In this document: in pieces, positions 1 to 5,702 of the stretch
Position numbering within the stretch: the first letter of the stretch is position 1
How the letters are laid out: each line of letters starts with the position of its first letter
NCBI GenBank assembly: GCA_002293295.1
Contig: DBCY01000054.1
Location: 316-7,012, forward strand
Source: Ruminococcus sp. UBA946
GTDB lineage: Bacteria > Bacillota > Clostridia > Oscillospirales > Ruminococcaceae
Direction: 5' to 3'
Length of the DNA stretch: 6,697 nt
Position numbers and translations under genes: made by a program
The notes under the pieces: model-generated
The model's input: only the letters and a program-made list of their open reading frames with translations
Databases searched by the model: none
Told to the model about the DNA's origin: nothing

Positions 1-13
1 GTGTCTAATGGTT

Positions 14-115
14 GAATTTTTATCAGTCGTTGTTAAATTTTCTAAGCGAATCTTTGATTCGCTTTTAATACAAGCAAGTATTACTGCGAAAATTTGCCTG
101 GACTGACAAAAATTC
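14..115 (-). ncRNA. Candidate structured RNA or leader, three-way junction
   Basis: No gene lies here, but the stretch folds almost completely. An outer stem pairs 14-28 with 101-115. A second stem pairs 35-42 with 88-95 (8 bp). Inside are two hairpins: 44-52/56-64 (9 bp, 3-nt loop) and 66-71/78-83 (6 bp, 6-nt loop). The one flaw in the outer stem (22 opposite 107) is A/C when read as plus-strand RNA but U/G, a valid wobble, when read as minus-strand RNA; this favours the minus strand. A minus-strand extended -10 box (166-158) would start transcripts near 150. A further 5-bp hairpin (127-131/142-146) would lie at the 5' end. It matches no riboswitch class I know. A small palindromic mobile repeat (MITE-like) is the main alternative. 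Confidence 0.4.
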
Positions 116-155
116 CGCTCATAATCCACACAGCTCGTTTAGTGTGAACATGCTC

Positions 156-205
156 TAATTATAACATATATTTTTAAGTTTTAAAACTGGTATTTGTTAT
201 AATTA
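156..205. repeat. Inverted repeat carrying divergent extended -10 boxes
   Basis: An 11-bp perfect inverted repeat pairs 156-166 with 195-205, with four more paired positions inside after one mismatch. A 12-bp palindrome (177-188) lies at the centre. Each arm contains TGTTATAAT, the sequence of an extended -10 promoter element: plus strand at 195-203, minus strand at 166-158. They point away from each other. No good -35 hexamer is visible for either. This could be a divergent promoter pair, or an AT-rich operator or hairpin that resembles one by chance. Confidence 0.35.
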
Positions 206-364
206 TTATGTGCAGATTATATAAATTTTAAGCTATTTTTACTTGTGTTTTACGCAAAATATACATTTTCACCTTTTTTAACAATCTTGTATAGAATATA
301 TACCCTTCAACTCTATATTTGTGCAATATTAACAATAAATTGATTTACTGTCTGTTATAAATAT

Positions 365-396
365 TTGTAGCTTTTTTTAAAAATATGTGTTATAAT
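365..396 (+). promoter_or_regulatory. Likely promoter of the hydrogenase operon
   Basis: A perfect TATAAT at 391-396 is preceded by TGT at 388-390, giving an extended -10 element (TGTTATAAT). The best -35-like hexamer is TTGTAG (365-370), with a long 20-bp spacer; extended -10 promoters tolerate weak -35 boxes. Transcription would start near 403, about 140 nt upstream of the first gene and just before the stem at 406. It is the best sigma-A-type match upstream of the operon. A related TGTTATAAA lies at 353-361 and could be a second start. Confidence 0.6.
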
Positions 397-405
397 GTTA
401 CTGTT

Positions 406-498
406 GTGCGGAATATATTTATGCTTTTCTTCACAGGCGTCCGCTGTAAAGACTGGTGAATACGCCGCCGTTTTATTAATTATCAATAAATTCCGTAC
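406..498 (+). promoter_or_regulatory. Candidate structured 5' leader of the hydrogenase operon
   Basis: Positions 406-423 pair with 481-498 in 16 of 18 positions (mismatches 415/489 and 420/484). Two of the pairs are G-U in plus-strand RNA (408/496 and 423/481), as expected for an RNA stem transcribed rightward. The enclosed 57 nt contain a GC-rich hairpin (436-440 with 462-466) flanked by unpaired, pyrimidine- or AU-rich stretches. GCCG and then TTTT follow that hairpin, so a weak terminator-like reading is possible. The stem begins about three bases after the inferred transcription start. It could stabilise the mRNA 5' end or act as a riboswitch-like regulator; I do not recognise a known class. 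Confidence 0.45.
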
Positions 499-507
499 TA
501 TTATTTA

Positions 508-533
508 ATCGGCATATGCCCGATAAATGGAGG
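508..533 (+). promoter_or_regulatory. Small hairpin and ribosome binding site of the first gene
   Basis: A hairpin pairs 508-512 with 520-524 plus 513 with 518, leaving C519 bulged and an ATAT loop. Five bases later comes GGAGG (529-533), ten bases before ATG 544. The strong Shine-Dalgarno at this spacing fixes the start of the first gene. The hairpin is close enough to affect ribosome access. Confidence 0.55.
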
Positions 534-543
534 TTAATAAACA

Positions 544-1041
544 ATGGGTTCGACAATTTCGTCAATTCCTTTCGCAGGCACGAGCGAACAGGAAGAACAG
601 CTGCTGGAGGTTATTGAACAGAACAGGGATGATAAGGGCTGCCTGATGCCGATTTTACAGCAGGCACAGGATATTTACGGCTATCTTCCTATTGAGGTTC
701 AGAAAATTATTGCGGCAAAAACAGGTTATCCTTTGGAAAAAATTTATGGTATAGTTACATTTTATTCGCAGTTTTCTCTGAACCCTAAAGGTAAATACAA
801 GATTTCAGTTTGTCTGGGCACCGCTTGCTATGTCAAGGGCGCCGGGGAAATTAGCGATAAGGTGAAGGAAAGGCTCGGGATAAAAAACGGTCAGTGCACC
901 CCCGACGGGAAATTCTCGCTTGAGGACTGCCGCTGTATAGGAGCCTGCGGTCTCGCGCCCGTTATGATGATTAACGACGAGGTTTACGGCAAGCTTACCG
1001 TTGATTCAATCGACGGGATTCTAGCAAAATACAAAGACTGA
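544..1041 (+). CDS. hydC: NuoE/HydC-type [2Fe-2S] subunit of NAD-linked [FeFe] hydrogenase
   Basis: This 165-residue protein is the diaphorase-side electron carrier of multimeric NAD-linked hydrogenases, related to the 24-kDa (NuoE) subunit of complex I. It should be cytoplasmic. An N-terminal helical part contains the family stretch MPILQQAQDIYGYLP (about 35-49), followed by YGIVTFYSQF (68-77). The thioredoxin-fold C-terminal half carries the [2Fe-2S] ligands C90 and C95 (Cx4C) and C131 and C135 (Cx3C, in CRCIGAC). The length is normal for NuoE. The start at 544 is supported by GGAGG ten bases upstream. It is the first gene of the operon, and the next gene begins two bases after its stop. 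The symbol follows Thermotoga HydABC usage; hndA or nuoE-like would be equally fair. Confidence 0.95.
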   Translation: MGSTISSIPFAGTSEQEEQLLEVIEQNRDDKGCLMPILQQAQDIYGYLPIEVQKIIAAKTGYPLEKIYGIVTFYSQFSLNPKGKYKISVCLGTACYVKGAGEISDKVKERLGIKNGQCTPDGKFSLEDCRCIGACGLAPVMMINDEVYGKLTVDSIDGILAKYKD

Positions 1042-1043
1042 TT

Positions 1044-1604
1044 ATGATGACGGAAATTTCCCTTAACATCCTTGACGTTGCGCAGAATTCCGTCAGCGCA
1101 GGGGCGTCGCTTATCGAAATATCAGTTATTGCGGACACCGAATCCGATATGATGTCTGTAACTGTTAAAGACGACGGCTGCGGAATGGCGGAGGAACAGC
1201 TCAGTAAAGTTACCGACCCTTTCTTTACGACCAGGACTACACGGAATATCGGTCTCGGGGTTCCGTTTTTTAAAATGTCAGCCGAAAGCACCGGCGGCAG
1301 GTTTAAGATTGAATCCGAAAAAGGAAGGGGAACCTGCGTTACGGCGGAATTTATACTGTCCTCAATTGACAGGATGCCGCTGGGGGATATTACCGGCACT
1401 GTGCATACCCTTATTGTGTTTAATGCTGATATTGACTTTATATATTGTTATTCGGTTGACGGAAGGTCCTTCAGGCTTGATACCCGTGAGTTCAGGGAAA
1501 TCCTGGGCGGCGGCATTCCGTTTTCCGAGCCGGAGGTTTCCGCTTACATCAGGGATTATCTGACTGAAAACAAGGAAACCGCCGACGAGGGCATTATACT
1601 TTGA
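1044..1604 (+). CDS. Stand-alone GHKL (HATPase_c) ATP-binding protein of the hydrogenase operon
   Basis: A 186-residue protein. Residues 1-103 form a histidine-kinase-type ATP-binding domain: N-box around N15 (LDVAQNSVSAGA), G1 box DDGCGM (43-48), F-box DPFFTTR (58-64), G2 box GLG (70-72), and GRGT (94-97). There is no dimerisation/phosphoacceptor (H-box) region, no sensor and no membrane segment, so it is not a full kinase. Residues 104-186 are a C-terminal part I cannot assign. Similar genes sit in clostridial NAD-linked hydrogenase operons (sometimes called hydD), and their role is unsettled. The start lies two bases after the hydC stop with no clear Shine-Dalgarno, so translation is probably coupled; ATG 1047 is an equally possible start. 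An anti-sigma-like switch kinase or an assembly ATPase are untested alternatives. Confidence 0.85.
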   Translation: MMTEISLNILDVAQNSVSAGASLIEISVIADTESDMMSVTVKDDGCGMAEEQLSKVTDPFFTTRTTRNIGLGVPFFKMSAESTGGRFKIESEKGRGTCVTAEFILSSIDRMPLGDITGTVHTLIVFNADIDFIYCYSVDGRSFRLDTREFREILGGGIPFSEPEVSAYIRDYLTENKETADEGIIL

Positions 1605-1632
1605 CGCTTAATAATAATTGATACCAAACATT

Positions 1633-1649
1633 CGGAAAGGATGGTTATA
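1633..1649 (+). promoter_or_regulatory. Ribosome-site cassette, copy 1
   Basis: CGGAAAGGATGGTTATA precedes the small ferredoxin gene and is repeated exactly at 2095-2111 before hydB. It holds the Shine-Dalgarno and also an ATG (1641) inside the cassette. By comparison with copy 2, where the equivalent ATG (2103) leads to a stop after three codons, the real start here is ATG 1653. Confidence 0.7.
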
Positions 1650-1652
1650 ATA

Positions 1653-2027
1653 ATGAAAACTTTAGAGGAACTTAAAGCCATACGGGATAAAATGAAGGGA
1701 CAGGTTGAAATACGCGAGGAAGACGCCGGTTCAATAAGGATAGTAGTCGGTATGGCAACCTGCGGAATTGCCGCCGGAGCAAGACCCGTTCTGACGAGAT
1801 TATCGGACATAGTTCAGGAAAAGGCTCTGGGCAATGTCACCGTAGTTCAGACCGGCTGTATCGGACTGTGCCAGTATGAACCTATTGTGGAGGTTCATGC
1901 GGCAGGCGGCGATAAAACCACTTATGTTATGGTTACGCCTGAAAAAGCCGAAGAAATTATCGATATGCACATTATTAAGGGGCAGGTTGCTTCAAAATAT
2001 ACTATCGAGTCTGCAAAGCTCGGTTAA
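1653..2027 (+). CDS. Small thioredoxin-fold [2Fe-2S] ferredoxin
   Basis: A 124-residue cytoplasmic protein resembling the C-terminal half of NuoE and the N-terminal module of HydB. It probably carries a [2Fe-2S] cluster and passes electrons between the flavin subunit and the hydrogenase. An N-terminal helix (1-24) is followed by VVGMATCGIAAGAR (31-44) and QTGCIGLC (66-73). Only three ligand cysteines are visible: C37, C69 and C73. The position matching the first cysteine of HydB's CGGTGC is V32, so the fourth ligand must come from elsewhere or be absent. The in-frame ATG at 1641 is rejected because it lies inside the Shine-Dalgarno cassette. In Thermotoga HydA a comparable domain is fused at the C-terminus; HydA here lacks it, so this free protein may take its place. 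Confidence 0.88.
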   Translation: MKTLEELKAIRDKMKGQVEIREEDAGSIRIVVGMATCGIAAGARPVLTRLSDIVQEKALGNVTVVQTGCIGLCQYEPIVEVHAAGGDKTTYVMVTPEKAEEIIDMHIIKGQVASKYTIESAKLG

Positions 2028-2036
2028 ATAAGAGAA

Positions 2037-2090
2037 AAAGCCTGAAAGCCCTGTCTTTCAAGCTTTGGAGTTTTGTCCATACGGACAGAA
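2037..2090 (+). promoter_or_regulatory. Tandem hairpins between the ferredoxin gene and hydB
   Basis: Hairpin 1 pairs 2037-2048 with 2055-2066 (11 of 12 pairs, 6-nt loop). Hairpin 2 pairs 2071-2078 with 2083-2090 (8 pairs including one G-U, ATAC loop). Hairpin 1 is followed by GGAG and then TTTT (2071-2074), so any terminator activity should be weak and leaky. The gap is 87 bases, the longest inside the operon. Partial attenuation, RNase processing or mRNA stabilisation are all possible. Confidence 0.55.
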
Positions 2091-2094
2091 TATC

Positions 2095-2111
2095 CGGAAA
2101 GGATGGTTATA
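2095..2111 (+). promoter_or_regulatory. Ribosome-site cassette, copy 2
   Basis: An exact 17-base repeat of 1633-1649. The ATG inside it (2103) opens a three-codon reading frame (M-V-I) whose TAA (2112-2114) abuts the hydB ATG at 2115. A diverged third copy, GAAAGGTTGGTTA, lies at 3927-3939 before hydA. Confidence 0.65.
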
Positions 2112-2114
2112 TAA

Positions 2115-3908
2115 ATGTATCGTTCACACGTGTTAGTCTGCGGAGGCACGGGCTGTACTTCATCCGGAAGTGCGAAAATTATTGACGCTTTGCAGAGGGA
2201 AATTGATAAAAACGGTCTGGGCGGGGAAGTTCAGGTGGTAAAAACCGGCTGCTTCGGGCTTTGCGCTTTAGGACCCGTTATGGTGGTTTATCCGGAAGGG
2301 TCTTTTTATTCGATGGTTAAGGAGGAAGACGTTGCCGAAATCGTTTCGGAGCATCTCCTTAAAGGACGGATTGTAACAAGGCTTCTTTATAGTGAAACCG
2401 TTACCGAAGAGGGTATAAAATCAATCAACGACACTAATTTCTATAAAAAGCAGAAGCGAATAGCTCTTCGTAACTGCGGTATTATAAATCCTGAAAGTAT
2501 AGACGAATACATCGGAACCGACGGTTATGCCGCGCTGGGCAAGGTTCTTACAGAAATGTCCCCCGACGAGGTTATTCAGACAATCCTCGATTCCGGTTTA
2601 AGGGGAAGGGGGGGCGGCGGTTTTCCGACCGGTTTGAAATGGAAGCTTGCCCGTAATTTAGTACCCGACGCAGACCAGAAATATGTCTGCTGCAACGCCG
2701 ACGAAGGCGACCCGGGTGCGTTCATGGACCGTTCCGTGCTTGAAGGCGACCCCCATGCGCTTATTGAAGCCATGGCTATAGCCGGTTATGCCATCGGCGC
2801 GACAAAAGGATATATTTATGTGCGCGCCGAATATCCAATTGCCGTTAAAAGGCTGAAGATTGCAATTGACCAGGCAAGGGAGTATAATCTGCTCGGAGAC
2901 GATATATTCGGAACCGGCTTTAACTTCGACTTATATATAAGGCTTGGGTCGGGAGCGTTTGTCTGCGGAGAGGAAACCGCGCTTATGACCTCCATTGAAG
3001 GAAACAGGGGCGAGCCGAACCCGCGTCCGCCGTTCCCCGCCGAAAAGGGGCTTTACGGAAAGCCCACAATACTGAACAATGTTGAGACATACGCCAATAT
3101 CCCGAGAATTATACTTAACGGCGCGGAGTGGCTTTCTTCAATCGGCACAGAAAAATCAAAGGGCACAAAAGTATTCGCGCTTGCCGGTAAGGTAAACAAC
3201 ACGGGGCTTGTCGAGGTTCCAATGGGCACGACTCTGCGTGAAATCGTAGAGGAAATAGGGGGAGGTATCCCCGGCGGGAAAAAATTCAAGGCGGCTCAGA
3301 CAGGCGGTCCTTCCGGAGGATGTATTCCGGCTGAGCACTTCGATATACCGATTGATTATGACAACCTTATCTCAATCGGCTCCATGATGGGTTCGGGCGG
3401 TCTTATTGTAATGGATGAGGATAACTGCATGGTTGACATTGCAAAGTTTTTCCTCGACCTGACCGTGGATGAATCCTGCGGAAAATGTACGCCCTGCCGC
3501 ATAGGTACCAAAAGGCTTCTGGAAATTCTTGAAAAAATCATTTCAGGTAACGGCACCCTTGCGGATATCGACAAGATGGAGGAGCTTTGCTACCATATAA
3601 AGGCAAACTCACTCTGCGGACTGGGTCAGTCGGCTCCGAATCCGGTTATTTCAACGCTTAAGTATTTCAGGGATGAATATCTTGCCCACATCAACGAGAA
3701 AAGATGTCCGGCTGGAGTATGCAAATCCCTGCTGACTTATGAAATTCTGCCCGATAAATGCATAGGCTGCACAGCCTGCGCAAAGGTATGCCCGACAAAC
3801 GCCATTACTGGAAAAGTTAAGGAAACTCATGTTATTAATCAGAATAAATGTATAAAATGCGGAGCTTGTATGGCTAAATGTAAATTTAAAGCCATAATAA
3901 AGAAGTAA
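2115..3908 (+). CDS. hydB: NuoF/HydB-type NADH-binding flavoprotein subunit of [FeFe] hydrogenase
   Basis: A 597-residue subunit that should exchange electrons with NAD(H) at FMN and distribute them over Fe-S clusters. Domains in order: an N-terminal thioredoxin-fold [2Fe-2S] module (C9, C14, C46, C50); the NuoF core with the FMN-binding glycine-rich loop GLRGRGGGGFPTG (161-173) and the NADH-site motif CNADEGDPGAF (193-203); an SLBB-like domain (about 350-410); a [4Fe-4S] site C455, C458, C461 (ESCGKCTPC) and C501; and a C-terminal 2x[4Fe-4S] ferredoxin (C549, C552, C555, C559; C579, C582, C585, C589). All expected ligands are present, and the length fits HydB/HndC rather than plain NuoF. ATG 2115 is set by the cassette just upstream. 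Confidence 0.97.
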   Translation: MYRSHVLVCGGTGCTSSGSAKIIDALQREIDKNGLGGEVQVVKTGCFGLCALGPVMVVYPEGSFYSMVKEEDVAEIVSEHLLKGRIVTRLLYSETVTEEGIKSINDTNFYKKQKRIALRNCGIINPESIDEYIGTDGYAALGKVLTEMSPDEVIQTILDSGLRGRGGGGFPTGLKWKLARNLVPDADQKYVCCNADEGDPGAFMDRSVLEGDPHALIEAMAIAGYAIGATKGYIYVRAEYPIAVKRLKIAIDQAREYNLLGDDIFGTGFNFDLYIRLGSGAFVCGEETALMTSIEGNRGEPNPRPPFPAEKGLYGKPTILNNVETYANIPRIILNGAEWLSSIGTEKSKGTKVFALAGKVNNTGLVEVPMGTTLREIVEEIGGGIPGGKKFKAAQTGGPSGGCIPAEHFDIPIDYDNLISIGSMMGSGGLIVMDEDNCMVDIAKFFLDLTVDESCGKCTPCRIGTKRLLEILEKIISGNGTLADIDKMEELCYHIKANSLCGLGQSAPNPVISTLKYFRDEYLAHINEKRCPAGVCKSLLTYEILPDKCIGCTACAKVCPTNAITGKVKETHVINQNKCIKCGACMAKCKFKAIIKK

Positions 3909-3926
3909 CACAAAAATCTCTTCGCA

Positions 3927-3939
3927 GAAAGGTTGGTTA
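3927..3939 (+). promoter_or_regulatory. Diverged ribosome-site cassette before hydA
   Basis: GAAAGGTTGGTTA resembles the 17-base cassette before the two preceding genes, but the inner ATG is TTG. That TTG (3933) reads TTG-GTT-AAA-TAA, a mini-frame that ends four bases before ATG 3949. From AAAGG to ATG 3949 is 16 bases, longer than the 12 before hydB and longer than is usual. ATG 3955 is an even more distant alternative. Confidence 0.45.
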
Positions 3940-3948
3940 AATAAACAG

Positions 3949-5688
3949 ATGGAAATGATTAACGTAAAAATCAACGGTATGGATATAGCCGTTCCCGAAG
4001 GGTCTACTGTTCTTCAGGCTGCGCATACTGCCGGTATAGACATACCGACGCTTTGTTACCTGAAAGATATAAACGCGATTGGAGCCTGCCGGATTTGTGT
4101 TGTCGAGGTAAAGGGTGCAAGGAGCCTTGTGGCTTCATGCGTTTACCCGGTAAATGAGGGTATGGAAATATTTACTAACACTCCCAAGGTTCTGGAATCA
4201 AGGAAAAAGACCCTTGAACTTATTCTCTCCGCACATGAAAGGAAATGTCTGTCATGTGTCAGAGCGGGCAGCTGTGAGTTAAAACAGCTTGCTTATGATT
4301 TAGGCGTTGAAGACGAAGGATATTATGACGGTGAAAACATTGATTATGAGCTTGACTTGTCAGCTGCTCATATGGTGCGCGATAATAATAAATGTATCCT
4401 CTGCCGACGCTGCGTTGCAGTTTGCAGTCATAATCAGGGCGTAGGGGTTATCGGGGCAAACGAGCGCGGATTCAGCACTCATATCAGCTCCGCCTTTGAA
4501 CTCGGGCTTGGTGAAACGTCATGCATCTCCTGCGGTCAGTGTATTGCTGTATGCCCCGTGGGAGCCCTTACCGAAAAGGATAATACCGACGATGTCCTTA
4601 ATGCAATCGCCGACCAGGATAAGTATGTAATCGTTCAGACCGCACCCGCGGTGCGCGCCGCTTTGGGTGAAGAATTCGGGTACCCCATCGGCACGAATGT
4701 TGAGGGCAAAATGGTTGCCGCACTTCGCAGAATAGGTTTTAAGGGCGTTTTTGACACTAATTTCGCCGCCGACCTTACTATAATGGAAGAAGCGACCGAA
4801 CTTGTCGAAAGGGTTACAAACGGCGGAAAGCTGCCGATGATAACCTCCTGTTCGCCGGGCTGGATTAAATACTGCGAGCATTACTTCCCTGACATGACCG
4901 AAAATCTTTCAACCTGCAAGTCGCCAATGCAGATGTTCGGCGCGGCGGCTAAGACTTATTATGCAGAAAAGCTGGGTCTTGACTCTAAGAAAATGGTTGT
5001 GGTGGCTGTAATGCCCTGTACGGCAAAGAAATTTGAAATAGGCAGGGACGACGAAAATGCCGCGGGGGTTCCCGATGTTGATATATCCATCACCACAAGG
5101 GAGCTTGCGCGCCTTATTAAAAGACTAGGCATTAATTTCGCAAACCTCCCCGATGAAAAATTTGACGAACCGTTCGGGATTTCAACAGGCGCAGCCATAA
5201 TATTCGGCGCTACAGGCGGCGTTATGGAGGCGGCTTTAAGAACTGCCGTAAAGATGATAACGGGCAATGACGCGGGTAATATAGATTTTACTGACGTAAG
5301 GGGCATAGAGGGGATAAAAGAGGCTTCATACAAAGTGGGGGAACTTGACGTTAAGGTTGCCGTTGCTTCCGGCACCGCCAACGCCGCCAGGCTTTTAAAG
5401 AAGGTACAAAGCGGAGAAGCCGATTATACGTTCATTGAGATTATGGGATGTCCCGGCGGCTGCGTGAACGGAGGCGGACAGCCCCAGCAGCCGGCTAAAA
5501 TCCGTAATTTCGAGGATATAAGAACAATCAGGGCAAAAGCCCTGTACGACCAGGATGCTTCCTCCGAAATCAGGCTTTCACATGAAAACCCTGCTATAAA
5601 AGCAATTTACGATGAATACTTTGAAAAACCGGGAAGCCACAAGGCACATGAAATCCTTCATACCTCCTATATTAAAAGGGGACTTTAA
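3949..5688 (+). CDS. hydA: [FeFe] hydrogenase catalytic subunit, NAD-linked multimeric type
   Basis: This 579-residue cytoplasmic protein catalyses reversible H2 formation at the H-cluster. Domains in order: plant-type [2Fe-2S] (C36, C47, C50, C64); a His/Cys [4Fe-4S] site (H96, C100, C103, C109); two [4Fe-4S] sites (C149, C152, C155, C159; C192, C195, C198, C202); and the H-domain with motifs TSCSPGW (299-305), MPCTAKKFE (355-363) and MGCPGGCVNGGGQP (499-512). As I recall Clostridium pasteurianum CpI, its numbering runs two lower throughout. Its proton-path residues (E279, E282, S319, C299) match E281, E284, S321 and C301 here, and ligands C355, C499 and C503 match C357, C501 and C505. Ligand C300 falls on S302. 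There is no C-terminal [2Fe-2S] extension. It is the last gene of the operon; HydEFG maturases would be needed. Confidence 0.98.
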   Translation: MEMINVKINGMDIAVPEGSTVLQAAHTAGIDIPTLCYLKDINAIGACRICVVEVKGARSLVASCVYPVNEGMEIFTNTPKVLESRKKTLELILSAHERKCLSCVRAGSCELKQLAYDLGVEDEGYYDGENIDYELDLSAAHMVRDNNKCILCRRCVAVCSHNQGVGVIGANERGFSTHISSAFELGLGETSCISCGQCIAVCPVGALTEKDNTDDVLNAIADQDKYVIVQTAPAVRAALGEEFGYPIGTNVEGKMVAALRRIGFKGVFDTNFAADLTIMEEATELVERVTNGGKLPMITSCSPGWIKYCEHYFPDMTENLSTCKSPMQMFGAAAKTYYAEKLGLDSKKMVVVAVMPCTAKKFEIGRDDENAAGVPDVDISITTRELARLIKRLGINFANLPDEKFDEPFGISTGAAIIFGATGGVMEAALRTAVKMITGNDAGNIDFTDVRGIEGIKEASYKVGELDVKVAVASGTANAARLLKKVQSGEADYTFIEIMGCPGGCVNGGGQPQQPAKIRNFEDIRTIRAKALYDQDASSEIRLSHENPAIKAIYDEYFEKPGSHKAHEILHTSYIKRGL

Positions 5689-5702
5689 TAATCTGAAACA
5701 AA

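Noticed and set aside
44..66. Plus-strand intrinsic terminator of an upstream gene
   Set aside because: The 9-bp hairpin is followed by only a short T run, and it fits better as one arm of the larger three-way junction at 14-115.
1..543. A tRNA, CRISPR array or short gene in the upstream region
   Set aside because: No cloverleaf, no regularly spaced direct repeats, and no frame with a ribosome site and protein-like sequence was found.
995..1399. Minus-strand open frame opposite the ATPase gene
   Set aside because: It has low-complexity, Ser/Ile/Leu-rich sequence typical of an antisense shadow and overlaps a gene with intact family motifs.
1044..1604. A true sensor histidine kinase
   Set aside because: Only the ATP-binding domain is present; there is no H-box, sensor or membrane segment.
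1641..1652. Start of the small ferredoxin at ATG 1641
   Set aside because: This ATG lies inside the Shine-Dalgarno cassette. The same cassette before hydB has its inner ATG followed by a stop, so ATG 1653 is the real start.
2608..2614. Frameshift or phase-variable G7 run in hydB
   Set aside because: The run encodes part of the conserved FMN-binding glycine loop, and the frame is intact on both sides.
4959..5381. Minus-strand 140-residue frame inside hydA
   Set aside because: It lies opposite the conserved H-domain, has shadow-like composition, and has no recognisable motif or ribosome site.
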